Both the position numbers and the translations under genes were made by a program. A stretch of 45,979 nt of DNA from Saprospiraceae bacterium (GTDB taxonomy: Bacteria > Bacteroidota > Bacteroidia > Chitinophagales > Saprospiraceae). The number at the start of each line of letters is the position of its first letter. The stretch's first letter is position 1. The notes beneath the pieces were generated by a model. That model was not told where the DNA came from and ran no database searches. It worked only from the letters and a program-made list of their open reading frames with translations. Below are positions 33,297 through 41,484 of this stretch, piece after piece. The stretch lies in NCBI GenBank assembly GCA_021739645.1, contig JAIPBL010000050.1, positions 1 to 45,979 of the forward strand, in the 5' to 3' direction.

Positions 33297-33593
33297 ATGG
33301 AAGAACAGGATAGCAAACAATTGACCGTTACAATAGCTGGGCGGCCATATCCTTTGAAGATAAAGGCGAACGACGAACCCGTCATCCGTCAGATAGTAAA
33401 GGAGGTCAACGAAAAAATAAACAAGTTTCAGTTGACTTATGCCAACCGTGAAAAACAGGACTGCCTTGCTATGGCAATCTTGGCCTACGCGGTGGATTTG
33501 CACAAAGCCACAAGCCAAACGACTGCTTCTTCGCCAGAAATTTCCGATAAACTCGCCCGTATTGAATCGCTACTTGATGAAGCGATGCCTTAA
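33297..33593 (+). CDS. zapA: ZapA-like cell division protein
   Basis: The 98-residue protein matches the ZapA family: an N-terminal beta segment LTVTIAGRPYPLKIKANDEP, then helices with REKQDCLAMAILAYAVDLHK and a C-terminal coiled coil (ISDKLARIESLLDEAM). ZapA binds FtsZ and promotes filament bundling at the division site. The coiled-coil gene 3 bp upstream may encode its partner. The next feature is a structured RNA candidate, then rny. Confidence 0.88.
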   Translation: MEEQDSKQLTVTIAGRPYPLKIKANDEPVIRQIVKEVNEKINKFQLTYANREKQDCLAMAILAYAVDLHKATSQTTASSPEISDKLARIESLLDEAMP

Positions 33594-33609
33594 GTTTTTC
33601 CTGCTGTAA

Positions 33610-33707
33610 TATTTTTGGGTAAAGTGGCTAAACGGCCAAGCAGCTGCGTGGTACATGCTTTTAGCGAAGCGTACCTCGGGGCATTTAGGCCGAAAAACCA
33701 TGCACCC
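33610..33707 (+). ncRNA. Candidate 6S-like structured RNA between zapA and rny
   Basis: The sequence folds as one long nested hairpin. GGGT/ACCC, GTGG/CCAT and CGGCC/GGCCG form the lower stem. A symmetric bubble of about 12 nt on each side (AAGCAGCTGCGT opposite TCGGGGCATTTA) follows. GGTAC/GTACC and GCTT/AAGC then close a six-base loop. A long stem with one large central bubble is the hallmark of 6S RNA, and 6S genes lie next to zapA in many proteobacteria. TATTTTTG at 33610-33617 matches the TAnnTTTG -7 element, so the RNA could have its own promoter, although that element overlaps the base of the lower stem. It could instead be a leader structure of rny. Confidence 0.45.
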
Positions 33708-33734
33708 TTGTAACCATCTTAACCTTTTGACATC

Positions 33735-35384
33735 ATGGAAATAGGAATCGGGCTGGTCATTGGACTGGTCGTCGGGTTGGTAGCCGGATATTTTATCATA
33801 CAGGCTACCATGAAAAGCAAGAAGGACGCGCTTCTTGCCGATGTAACCGCAAAAACGGACGAAGAAATCAGGAAGGCACAGGATACTGCCAAGCGAATTT
33901 TGGACGAAGCGGAGTCGAAGAACGAGACGATTAAGCAGCGCAAAGTACAGGAAGCAAAAGACCGCTTCAACTCTATGCGCTCCGAATTTGACAAGGAAAG
34001 GGCCGAGAAAATGGTCGCCGTCAAAGAGAAGGAACTGGAAATCCGGGGCCTCGAAAAAGACCTACAATCCAAGGAAGACAAACTCCAGAACCGCGCCAAA
34101 GAATTGGATACCCGGGACGCCGATTTTGAGCAAAAAGTATCGGAAAACAACGCCGTTCGGGAAAATCTCGAAAAGCAACTCAAGGTAGTCGCCAAGCGAA
34201 AAGAAGAACTCGAAGCTGCCAACGAAGAGCGCATCAAAGCACTCGAAGGCATCTCCCGCCTTACCCAAAGCGAGGCCAAGGAACAACTGCTCGAAGCCAT
34301 CAAAGGCAAGGCAGAAACCGACGCCATGGCGCTCGTGAAGGAAACCATCACGCAGGCCAAACTGGACGCCAACAAGGAATCCAAGAAAATCATCATCCAG
34401 ACCATCCAACGCATGGCTTCGGAATATACCATCGAGAACACGGTTTCTGTGTTCCCGCTTGACTCCGACGACATGAAGGGCCAGATCATTGGCCGGGAAG
34501 GCCGCAACATCCGGGCGCTCGAAGCAGCTACTGGCGCTGAAATCGTGGTGGACGACACGCCCGAGGCTATCGTCATCTCCAGCTTCGACCCGATACGCCG
34601 GGAGATTGCCCGTTTGTCATTGAAGAAACTCGTGACCGACGGCCGTATCCACCCAGCCCGCATCGAGGAAGTGGTGGCGAAAACCCGCAAACAATTGGAC
34701 GAGCAGATCGTCGAAATCGGCGAGCGCACCGTCATTGAGTTGGGCATCCACGGCCTGAACGCTTATTTGATAAAAATGGTGGGACGCATGCGCTTCCGTT
34801 CCTCTTACGGACAGAACCTGCTCAAGCACTCCATCGAAACGGCCAACCTTTGCGGCATCATGGCTGCTGAATTGGGACTGACTCCCAAGCAGGCCAAATT
34901 GGCGAAACGTGCCGGCCTGCTCCACGACATCGGAAAAGTGGCCGAAGAGGAAACCGAACTTTCCCACGCCATCGTCGGGATGCAGATTTGTGAAAAGAAC
35001 GGTGAAACTGAAGTCATCTGCAACGCGGTAGGTGCCCACCACGACGAAATCGAGATGAACAACATCATCTCCCCGCTCGTGCAGGCTTGCGACGCCATCT
35101 CCGGCGCAAGGCCGGGTGCCCGCCGGGAAATCCTCGAAAGCTACCTCAAGCGCATTGGCGACCTCGAAGAAATCGCCATGGCACACGAGGGTGTTTCCAA
35201 GGCTTTCGCCATGCAGGCAGGCCGTGAGCTGCGGGTCATTGTGGAGGCCGAGAAGGTCACCGATGCCTATGCCGACGACCTCGCTTTTATGATTTCACAG
35301 AAAATACAAGGGGAAATGCAGTACCCTGGGCAGATTAAAGTGACCGTGATTCGGGAGAAAAGAGCGGTGCAGTTTGCACGTTAA
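33735..35384 (+). CDS. rny: Ribonuclease Y
   Basis: The 549-residue endoribonuclease has an N-terminal membrane helix ([20 protein letters not shown]). A long charged coiled coil follows (residues about 30-220), then a KH RNA-binding domain ([20 protein letters not shown], about 248-310). The HD phosphohydrolase domain has [14 protein letters not shown] at about residue 395, with the histidine and aspartate that bind metal. It initiates mRNA decay at the inner membrane. The length is normal for the family. An intrinsic terminator follows at 35405-35440. The 140-bp upstream region holds the structured RNA candidate. Confidence 0.96.
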   Translation: MEIGIGLVIGLVVGLVAGYFIIQATMKSKKDALLADVTAKTDEEIRKAQDTAKRILDEAESKNETIKQRKVQEAKDRFNSMRSEFDKERAEKMVAVKEKELEIRGLEKDLQSKEDKLQNRAKELDTRDADFEQKVSENNAVRENLEKQLKVVAKRKEELEAANEERIKALEGISRLTQSEAKEQLLEAIKGKAETDAMALVKETITQAKLDANKESKKIIIQTIQRMASEYTIENTVSVFPLDSDDMKGQIIGREGRNIRALEAATGAEIVVDDTPEAIVISSFDPIRREIARLSLKKLVTDGRIHPARIEEVVAKTRKQLDEQIVEIGERTVIELGIHGLNAYLIKMVGRMRFRSSYGQNLLKHSIETANLCGIMAAELGLTPKQAKLAKRAGLLHDIGKVAEEETELSHAIVGMQICEKNGETEVICNAVGAHHDEIEMNNIISPLVQACDAISGARPGARREILESYLKRIGDLEEIAMAHEGVSKAFAMQAGRELRVIVEAEKVTDAYADDLAFMISQKIQGEMQYPGQIKVTVIREKRAVQFAR

Positions 35385-35404
35385 TCTCGGATTTTTGAGG
35401 ATGA

Positions 35405-35440
35405 AAAAAGGCGACTGGATGGAAATCCGGTCGCCTTTTG
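35405..35440 (+). terminator. Intrinsic terminator after rny
   Basis: AAAAAGGCGAC pairs with GTCGCCTTTT, with GGA/TCC extending the stem, and a short T-run closes it. It lies about 20 bp after the rny stop and precedes the stop of the converging thioredoxin-like gene. Confidence 0.85.
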
Positions 35441-35483
35441 TATTTAAACAATGTCCCATCCTGAGCATCGGTTGTCGAACCAA

Positions 35484-36641
35484 TTATCCTTTTATCTTCT
35501 GTATCAACAGCTCTGTGGGGGAATAGTCTTCATCGGTTGCTTTTGCTAATGCGATGGCTTCGTTGGCATATTTCAGGGCCTTGCCTTTTTTGCCCAATTT
35601 GTAATACAGCGATGCGACAGTATCCGTGTTAGCGTAGTTCTTATCCATCTTCACCGACTGTTTGGCCCAGCCCAAAGCGCATTTAAGTTCTTTTTTGCTG
35701 TCAACAGCATCGTAGTACATCCACGCCAAATCGTTCAACACGGTCCAGTCTTCTGCCGGAAATTCCTTGAAATATTTGTCAGCTACTTTCGCAAAGTTCG
35801 TCCAGTCCTCCCGCTGGGCATAAAATCCCATTCTGAGCTGAGCGGACAATTCACTGGCCCGCTCTGGATATGTTTTGGTGTAAAGCGTTTCTACCTTTTT
35901 TAGGTCGGCTTCCGTTTCGGCGTGGGAGATGGTGTTTTGCACCATTTCATCCACTTTGCCAGTGACGGCTTGTTTACCGTATTTATCCTCAAACAACCCA
36001 CGGTTGTTCATCAGGTAATCGGCCATTTTGGAATTTAGGTCATCGGCCATTCGGAAAATGAAGGACAGGTTATCGTCCGTGTTCCAGTCCTTCTGAGTGG
36101 CAAGGTACTCGTCGGCAATTTTTACATAAGTACCGTCCATGGCATCGTAGCGGGCCATGGCGAGGTTGAAGAGCAATTGCGGCGAGCGGTCACCAGCATC
36201 GTAGCGGGCGGTGATGGAGCCGGTGTTCCGGTTGGGGTCTTTTGCGGCATCTGCCAACCCAATAAGTAGGTCGGTGGTGTGATAACCGACAGCCCGGTGT
36301 ACCGCCTTGCCTTCCGAATTGATGAAAAGAAGGGTTGGGTAGGCCTGGACGCCAAAATCGCTCGAAAGGCCAATGCCTTCGCCTTTTTCCATGTCCATTT
36401 TTACGTTGACAAAATGGGCGTTGAAATAGTCACCCACTTCTTTTTCGGTAAAAACGTCCCGAGCCATTTTCTTGCAAGGCCCGCACCATTCGGCGTAGGC
36501 ATCCATGAAGATGAGCTTGTCTTCCTTTGCTGCTTTTGCCTTAATTTCCTTCCAGGTACCGGGGGTAAATTCAATTCCCTGCGCAAAGCCATTGCTACCG
36601 ATAAGCAAGGCGAAGGCCAATAAAATAAGGTATTTTTTCAT
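35484..36641 (-). CDS. Exported thioredoxin-fold protein with C-terminal TPR-like region (paralogue 2)
   Basis: The 385-residue protein has a signal peptide (MKKYLILLAFALLIGSNGFA) and a thioredoxin domain (residues about 25-145) with the redox motif WCGPC (Cys53, Cys56) and the cis-Pro segment YPTLLFINSEG. The C-terminal half is helical, with TPR-like units near the end (KYANEAIALAKATDEDYSPT). The length is well beyond a simple thioredoxin. It should reduce or isomerise disulfides, or act as a chaperone-like scaffold, in the periplasm. The upstream neighbour is a paralogue of the same architecture, so the pair arose by tandem duplication. Confidence 0.88.
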   Translation of the reverse strand: MKKYLILLAFALLIGSNGFAQGIEFTPGTWKEIKAKAAKEDKLIFMDAYAEWCGPCKKMARDVFTEKEVGDYFNAHFVNVKMDMEKGEGIGLSSDFGVQAYPTLLFINSEGKAVHRAVGYHTTDLLIGLADAAKDPNRNTGSITARYDAGDRSPQLLFNLAMARYDAMDGTYVKIADEYLATQKDWNTDDNLSFIFRMADDLNSKMADYLMNNRGLFEDKYGKQAVTGKVDEMVQNTISHAETEADLKKVETLYTKTYPERASELSAQLRMGFYAQREDWTNFAKVADKYFKEFPAEDWTVLNDLAWMYYDAVDSKKELKCALGWAKQSVKMDKNYANTDTVASLYYKLGKKGKALKYANEAIALAKATDEDYSPTELLIQKIKG

Positions 36642-36704
36642 GGATGAATGGTTATGATTGAAGTCAATGTTGAATGGTTATCTGAACAACCATTCAACAT
36701 TGAC
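36639..36704. repeat. Tandem and inverted repeat between the two thioredoxin-fold genes
   Basis: GTCAATGTTGAATGGTT (36663-36679) is perfectly inverted at 36688-36704 (17-bp stem, 8-nt loop). The unit TGAATGGTTA also occurs in direct orientation just before the left arm (36645 region). The element fills the 81-bp gap between the two genes and would form a hairpin in their shared transcript. Confidence 0.8.
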
Positions 36705-36722
36705 GGCAATGCAACAATAATT

Positions 36723-37895
36723 TTAGCTTTCAATTAATTTGATTAGGCCTTCCATCGAACGCACATCGCCGCTGTCAATGGTTTCGCCTTGCTTAACCAT
36801 TTCGAGTGCTTTGTTGGCAGCTTCCAGTGCTTGTTTCTTCTTGCCGTTGGCATTCAGTATTTCGGCATACGAAGCATAAAAATGGAAGTCGTTGCCCTCT
36901 ACGGCAGCTTCCTTGGCGTACTTCTCAGCCATTTTCATGCAATTTTTATCAGAAGCAAAATTGTTGGCGATGTCAGTGGCCAACTTGGCGAGGCCTTTGG
37001 GGTCCTTGGCCACGTTCTTTGCATAGGCACCGCAGGATTTTCCAAATTTCTTTGCATCCTTGGCCGCCTTGTGATAGTTGTAGTCAGCTTTGGCAGAAAA
37101 TGCCGGTGATTTTTCGGCGTAGTAAGCCTTCATTTTTGCCTTGGCCTCTTCCAAAAGTTCGGGTGACTGGAACTCAATGGCCTTTTGTAAAGTATTGGTG
37201 CAAGCCAGCTCAATCCTATCCAAAAGCGGTTGCAAACCTTCCTGCATCCCGATTTCCCGTTGGTTTTTCACAAGCAAATCAAAAATGCGGGAATCGGCCT
37301 CCACGGCAGCCTCCAAGATGAACTTCTTGTTGAACTCCGTCGAAAGGTCTTCCTGCGTACGAAGGTACTCGTTGGAGATGCCGAGGCTGGGCTTACCTGA
37401 TTTGTTGAGTGCCTTCACGTAGTTGTAAACTAATTCAGGGGTGCGGTCGCCCTTTTCGTAAAGTGCAGCGTATTCCCGGCTGTAGTCCACTTTGCCGAGC
37501 GCCATTTCACCTTGCCGCAGCAGCCCGTTTACATCTTGACCACCCACTACTTTTTGGATGACTTCGCCATCGCTGCTGATAAAAAACAAGGTAGGAAAGG
37601 CACTGACGTTATATTTGCTACGCAACGATACACCCTCGCTCTCCTCCCAGTCAATTTTCAGGTTGATGAAGTTTTTGTTGAAATACTCCCCGACAGACTC
37701 ATCCTTGAAAGTAGTGGCTGCCATTCGCTTGCAGGGGCCGCACCATTTTGCGTAGGCATCCATGAAGATGGGCTTGCCCGATTTTTGAGACTCTTCCAGT
37801 GCCTCTTTGAAGCTGCCGTGAAAAAAATCGATGCCTTGTGCGCCCAATTGGAGTGACATGCCTAGGGCTATGAAAAAAGAAAATAGGTATTTCAT
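36723..37895 (-). CDS. Exported thioredoxin-fold protein with helical C-terminal region (paralogue 1)
   Basis: The 390-residue protein has a signal peptide (MKYLFSFFIALGMSLQLGAQ), a thioredoxin domain with WCGPC (Cys52, Cys55) and a cis-Pro segment FPTLFFISSDG, then a long helical region. It shares domain order and the opening G-I-x-F with the gene downstream (paralogue 2), but the C-terminal halves have diverged. The predicted location is the periplasm. A near-consensus -7 element is present (CAAAGTAA at 37923-37930, one mismatch). Confidence 0.87.
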   Translation of the reverse strand: MKYLFSFFIALGMSLQLGAQGIDFFHGSFKEALEESQKSGKPIFMDAYAKWCGPCKRMAATTFKDESVGEYFNKNFINLKIDWEESEGVSLRSKYNVSAFPTLFFISSDGEVIQKVVGGQDVNGLLRQGEMALGKVDYSREYAALYEKGDRTPELVYNYVKALNKSGKPSLGISNEYLRTQEDLSTEFNKKFILEAAVEADSRIFDLLVKNQREIGMQEGLQPLLDRIELACTNTLQKAIEFQSPELLEEAKAKMKAYYAEKSPAFSAKADYNYHKAAKDAKKFGKSCGAYAKNVAKDPKGLAKLATDIANNFASDKNCMKMAEKYAKEAAVEGNDFHFYASYAEILNANGKKKQALEAANKALEMVKQGETIDSGDVRSMEGLIKLIES

Positions 37896-38007
37896 GTAAA
37901 ATTGGATTTGAATTTAGAAGCGCAAAGTAACGGGTTTAACAACTCAGATGCCCAAAAGGCAGGCCATCCTCTGGTTTTTCAACATTTTTTTAACTTAAAA
38001 TAGCCGT

Positions 38008-38526
38008 TTACTCTGTTTCGTATTTTTTGATAAGGTCTTCAGGTTTAACGTTGATGACAGCGAGCAATTGTTTGACCTGTGGCGCTAGTACCGTGTCATT
38101 TGGGTAGGCCGTCAGGAATTTTTTATAGTATTTGGCCGCCATGACGGGGTCGTGCAGTTCACTGTCAAAAGTAAAACCTTGCAGGAACAGGGCCATTGGC
38201 GCCCGACGGTGCTTACTGTAATCCCGCCAAACCTGGCCCCAAAGTTCCATGGCTTTGCCGTATTCCTTCACTCCTTTTGCCACATCACCTGCCCGAAAAA
38301 GCAACGTGGGAGTGAGGGTATCCTGCGGGTATTGTTGGGCGTACTGCGCCGTTTTTTCAATCAATTGCAGGGCTGCCACCTTGTCCTTGTTGGCATCTTC
38401 GGCTTTTATCAACTGACTTTCAAGCGACTTGATTTCGCTCCGCAATTTGGCTTGAGCAGGGTCTTGTCCCGGCTGGCAAGCGAAGAGTAGGAGGGTAGTG
38501 AGCAAACAAATACCTATTTCTTTCAT
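38008..38526 (-). CDS. Lipoprotein with TPR-like tol-pal (YbgF/BamD-like) repeats
   Basis: The 172-residue protein has a lipoprotein signal (MKEIGICLLTTLLLFACQPG) with the modified cysteine at residue 17. A short coiled coil (KLRSEIKSLESQLIKAED) follows, then three TPR-like units (AAKYYKKFLTAYPNDTVLAP is typical of YbgF/BamD repeats). The likely role is as a periplasmic, membrane-anchored interaction protein. CAAAAATA at 38541-38548 is a good minus-strand -7 element 15 bp upstream of the start, suggesting its own promoter although the mevalonate kinase-like gene precedes it on the same strand. Confidence 0.8.
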   Translation of the reverse strand: MKEIGICLLTTLLLFACQPGQDPAQAKLRSEIKSLESQLIKAEDANKDKVAALQLIEKTAQYAQQYPQDTLTPTLLFRAGDVAKGVKEYGKAMELWGQVWRDYSKHRRAPMALFLQGFTFDSELHDPVMAAKYYKKFLTAYPNDTVLAPQVKQLLAVINVKPEDLIKKYETE

Positions 38527-38540
38527 GATTTTTTTTGGTG

Positions 38541-38548
38541 CAAAAATA
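38541..38548 (-). promoter_or_regulatory. -7 promoter element of the TPR-like lipoprotein gene
   Basis: The minus strand reads TATTTTTG, an exact TAnnTTTG match, just upstream of the start codon at 38526. No clear -33 element was found. Confidence 0.4.
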
Positions 38549-38569
38549 CCAATTCCTTAAAACTCATGG

Positions 38570-39493
38570 TCACACCTTTATGACCGGCAGCAGATTATAG
38601 TTTGCCAGCGCCGCTTTTGTTGCGTCAAAATCTGCCGTGATGCCCAGCAGGAAACCGCCGCCGCCTGCGCCACATACCTTTAGTTTATACAGGTCGCCAT
38701 CAAGTCCCTGTTGCCAAGTTGGTTGGAATTTTCCTGGGATGAGTTTTTTCAAAAAGCGAAACTGAACCTCGCCGATGCGGTGTATTTTCTCAAAAACAAG
38801 TTGCCCGTTGCCAGCCAAAAAAGCGGCAATCGCTGAATCCACGGCTGGCAAAAGCTCAAAGCGGCAGCTCGCTGAAAAGGCTTCGCCTTTCATTTTTTCT
38901 AAAAAATACTCGATGAGCGGAGTGGCTTGGCGCTGGATTCCAGTATCAAGCAGAAAGATTTGGTGGGTGAAATTGCGGTTAGGCAACTCCACGATTTTTG
39001 CGCCAGCAGCCCCACCAAGCAGCATGGGTTTTTGCAAAAAACAAACCAGCGGATCCGTCCCACTGCTCGTGCCATGAAAAAACGCCTCCATTTGCGCCAG
39101 CGCCTTTTTTAGTTCCACAATTCCCAATTTACTGGCGTGAATCTGCGATTTCCCAATTCCCCAATTCCCAAACACCCCCGCCACCAGCGCCCCCGAACTC
39201 CCCACCCCATACCCCGTCGGGATGTTCGATTCAAAGACCAGCCCCTCGGCCAATGCCTTCCGAAAAGCTGAGGAGTCTATGTTGGCAAGCAGTTCGCCCC
39301 GCTGCTGGAGGTAGTCGAGGTAGTCGGCAAGCTGTGGGAGCTGCATTTGTCGGGCGGCGAGTTCGTCGGGGGTTAGTTGCGGAGCAAACGTCCATTTGCC
39401 CGAAAACAACGGCAACGGCACGGCCAGCGCCTGTGAGCCGAGGTTGACGGTATGCTCGCCGAAAAGAAGGAGTTTGGCTGGATAGTTTTGCAT
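38570..39493 (-). CDS. GHMP-family kinase, mevalonate kinase-like
   Basis: The 307-residue protein starts MQNYPAKLLLFGEHTVNLGS, which is the expected GHMP substrate motif. The glycine-rich ATP-binding loop PTGYGVGSSGALVAG lies at about residue 92. Later motifs are HGTSSGTDPLVCF and the C-terminal KVCGAGGGGFLLGI motif 3. Mevalonate kinase phosphorylates mevalonate in the mevalonate isoprenoid pathway, as used by many Bacteroidota. The assignment to mevalonate kinase rather than another GHMP kinase rests on the HGTSSGTDP motif. The segment VFGNWGIGKSQIHASKLGIV is encoded by a short-period repeat-like tract (39120-39172). A divergent promoter region separates it from the oxidoreductase gene. Confidence 0.85.
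   Translation of the reverse strand: MQNYPAKLLLFGEHTVNLGSQALAVPLPLFSGKWTFAPQLTPDELAARQMQLPQLADYLDYLQQRGELLANIDSSAFRKALAEGLVFESNIPTGYGVGSSGALVAGVFGNWGIGKSQIHASKLGIVELKKALAQMEAFFHGTSSGTDPLVCFLQKPMLLGGAAGAKIVELPNRNFTHQIFLLDTGIQRQATPLIEYFLEKMKGEAFSASCRFELLPAVDSAIAAFLAGNGQLVFEKIHRIGEVQFRFLKKLIPGKFQPTWQQGLDGDLYKLKVCGAGGGGFLLGITADFDATKAALANYNLLPVIKV
39120..39172. repeat. Short-period repeat-like tract inside the mevalonate kinase-like gene
   Basis: ATTCCCAATTT at 39120-39130 and TTTCCCAATTCCCCAATTCC near 39149-39168 repeat an AATTCCC unit. The tract encodes a surface loop (GNWGIGKSQ) and keeps the frame. The protein is not longer than usual here, so a repeat origin is only suggested by sequence composition. 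Confidence 0.4.
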
Positions 39494-39519
39494 CAAGAAA
39501 AAAGGTTAACGGACAAGGG

Positions 39520-39527
39520 CAAAAGTA
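39520..39527 (-). promoter_or_regulatory. -7 promoter element of the mevalonate kinase-like gene
   Basis: The minus strand reads TACTTTTG, an exact TAnnTTTG match, 27 bp upstream of the start at 39493. A divergent TACATTTG on the plus strand at 39613-39620 serves the oxidoreductase gene. Confidence 0.5.
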
Positions 39528-39612
39528 GGGTACAGAAGCTTGTATACTATCCCCGATGCGTGGACTGGGACAAAGTGCGTCAAAATGCGGCCTGAAATCC
39601 ATCGCTTTACCC

Positions 39613-39620
39613 TACATTTG
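39613..39620 (+). promoter_or_regulatory. -7 promoter element of the oxidoreductase operon
   Basis: TACATTTG matches TAnnTTTG and lies 44 bp upstream of the preferred ATG at 39664. This supports that start over in-frame ATG or TTG codons further upstream, which would lie before the promoter. Confidence 0.5.
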
Positions 39621-39663
39621 CCCAAACCACGACGCTATACTTTTACCTTTTTACTTCAAAAAA

Positions 39664-40677
39664 ATGCAACGACAAGCCTACCGCCTCAAAGCTGGCAACA
39701 TCAACAACCTTAAGCTCATCACCGAGGAGCTACCAGAACCCGGCCCCTCCGAAGTGACGCTGGAAGTGAAAGCCATCGGCCTCAATTTTGCCGACGTGTC
39801 AGTTATCATGGGGCTATACAGCGCAACGCCCAAGGGCCAATTTACGCCAGGTTTGGAGGTTTCGGGCGTGGTGACGAAGGTGGGCGATGCCGTGAAAACC
39901 GTGAAAGTGGGCGACCGGGTGATGGCAGTCTGCCGCTTCGGGGGCTATGCCACCCACGTCAACATGGACGAAAAATACGCCATGCTCATCCCCGAGGGAT
40001 GGTCATTTGAGGAGGGGGCAGCCTACTTGGTGCAGGTGCTCACGGCTTACTACGCACTACGCCCGCTCGGCAACCTGCAAGCTGGCCAGACGGTGCTCAT
40101 CCACAGCGCAGCGGGTGGCACAGGCATTTTCGCCAACCGCATTGCAAAGAAAATAGGTGCAATAACCATCGGCACAGTGGGCAGCTCGGCCAAGCTTGAC
40201 TTGCTTCGGCAAGAAGGTGTCGACTTCCCCATCGTTCGGGACGAGCATTTTTTCAAAAACCTCGATGTCATCCTGAAAGACCGGGAACTGAACTTGGTGC
40301 TGGAAACGAACAACGGCAAGATGCTGATGGAGGACTTCAAGCGGCTGTCGCCAATGGGCCGCAGCATCGTTTACAGCGCCGCCGATTTCATCACCCACGG
40401 CAACCGCCCGAACCTGCTGAAAATCATCTGGAAGTTCCTGACCCGCCCGATGATTGACCCACTGAAATTGACAGACGGCAACCGGGGCATGTTGGGCTTC
40501 AACTTGATATATTTGTACGAAAAATCGCAACTGCTGCACCAGTACATTCAAGAGATTAAGGAACTCAACATCGGCAAGCCGAGGGTGGGGCATGAGCTGA
40601 CTTTTGATAAGCTGCCCGATGCAGTTCGTTTGCTCCAGTCCGGCAAAACAATGGGAAAAGTGGTTGTGAAAATCTGA
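39664..40677 (+). CDS. Medium-chain dehydrogenase/quinone-oxidoreductase-like protein
   Basis: The 337-residue protein starts MQRQAYRLKAGNINNLKLIT. It has the MDR fold: an N-terminal GroES-like domain (AIGLNFADVSVIMGLYSATP, GLEVSGVVTKVGDAV, KVGDRVMAV) and a Rossmann nucleotide-binding domain with VLIHSAAGGTGIFANRIAKK at about residues 144-163. No zinc-binding cysteines are visible, so it belongs to the zinc-independent NADPH:quinone oxidoreductase/enoyl-reductase branch. The substrate is unknown. It is the first gene of an apparent three-gene operon with the next two genes (6-bp gap, then 4-bp overlap). Confidence 0.9.
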   Translation: MQRQAYRLKAGNINNLKLITEELPEPGPSEVTLEVKAIGLNFADVSVIMGLYSATPKGQFTPGLEVSGVVTKVGDAVKTVKVGDRVMAVCRFGGYATHVNMDEKYAMLIPEGWSFEEGAAYLVQVLTAYYALRPLGNLQAGQTVLIHSAAGGTGIFANRIAKKIGAITIGTVGSSAKLDLLRQEGVDFPIVRDEHFFKNLDVILKDRELNLVLETNNGKMLMEDFKRLSPMGRSIVYSAADFITHGNRPNLLKIIWKFLTRPMIDPLKLTDGNRGMLGFNLIYLYEKSQLLHQYIQEIKELNIGKPRVGHELTFDKLPDAVRLLQSGKTMGKVVVKI

Positions 40678-40683
40678 TAACCA

Positions 40684-40932
40684 ATGAGATACAAGACGAT
40701 TTTTGTGGATGCCGCAACGGCCAAATACAAGGCTACCTTCGGCATGTCCATCGAGGAAACCAACGGCGACCAGCTCGCCCGTGACGTGCAGGCCACCATT
40801 TTGGAAAACGATTTGGCGGGATTTGAACTCATCAATTCCATGCCCATCACCTCCTCCAAAGTTTATTCAAGCACCTACCCATACTCACTCACAACGGGCG
40901 TAATGTTGGTTTTTAAACAAAAAAATCCATGA
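40684..40932 (+). CDS. Small protein of unknown function, DUF4177-like
   Basis: The 82-residue protein (MRYKTIFVDAATAKYKATFG ... DLAGFELINSM ... GVMLVFKQKNP) has the strand-helix-strand outline of small DUF4177-like proteins, which end in a GWELV-type segment followed by a VFKR-like strand; here the segment reads GFELI. The assignment is tentative. It lies between the oxidoreductase and the ElaA acetyltransferase, overlapping the latter by four bases (ATGA), so the three are probably translated together. Confidence 0.7.
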   Translation: MRYKTIFVDAATAKYKATFGMSIEETNGDQLARDVQATILENDLAGFELINSMPITSSKVYSSTYPYSLTTGVMLVFKQKNP

Positions 40933-41375
40933 TTTCCTTTCGCTGCAAACCCTTCTACGAGCTGACCGCCCCACAGCTTTACAGCATCATGGCACTGCGC
41001 CAAGAGGTCTTCGTCGTGGAACAAAACTGCGCCTACCTTGACGCCGACGGCAAAGACCTGAAGGGCTACCACCTCACGGGCTACAACGACGACGGCAAGC
41101 TTGTGGCATACGCCCGGCTACTACCCAAGGGGGTTTCTTATGAAAATTTTGTGTCAATTGGGAGGATTGCAACCTCTCCCTCCATCCGTGGAACGGGCGC
41201 CGGACAGCAGCTGATGAAAGAAGCCCTGAATAGCATGGACGCACTGTTCTCTGGCGAAAGCATCAAGATCGGCGGACAGAGTTACCTGCGGAATTTTTAC
41301 GAAAGCTTTGGGTTCGTCGTTAGCGGCGATGAGTATCTGGAGGACGATATTCCGCACTTGCCAATGGTTCGTTGA
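40929..41375 (+). CDS. ElaA-family GNAT acetyltransferase
   Basis: The 148-residue protein matches ElaA: YSIMALRQEVFVVEQNCAYL at the N-terminus, the acetyl-CoA loop SIGRIATSPSIRGTGAGQQL (Arg-x-x-Gly-x-Gly/Ala type) and FYESFGFVVSGDEYLEDDIP at the end. Such enzymes transfer acetyl groups from acetyl-CoA; the acceptor is unknown. The stop codon (41373-41375) is formed by the first bases of an inverted short-repeat element. Confidence 0.92.
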   Translation: MISFRCKPFYELTAPQLYSIMALRQEVFVVEQNCAYLDADGKDLKGYHLTGYNDDGKLVAYARLLPKGVSYENFVSIGRIATSPSIRGTGAGQQLMKEALNSMDALFSGESIKIGGQSYLRNFYESFGFVVSGDEYLEDDIPHLPMVR

Positions 41376-41484
41376 TTTACGATTTACGATTTTGGATTTA
41401 CGATTGCGAGGTTGCCAAATAACTGCTATTCAATGAATTTAGCAGCGCGCCCAATCGTAAATCGTCAATCCAAAATCGTCATTC
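41374..41484. repeat. Inverted short-period repeat overlapping the stop codons of two convergent genes
   Basis: The left arm (41374-41406) is built from GATTTAC units and GATTTTGGATTTACGATT. The right arm (41452-41484) is its inverse (CAATCGTAAATCG and AATCCAAAATCGTCATT). The left arm starts inside the stop of the acetyltransferase gene and the right arm covers the stop of the MobA-like gene (41479-41481), so the element marks the boundary of both convergent genes and may act as a bidirectional terminator. Confidence 0.8.
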
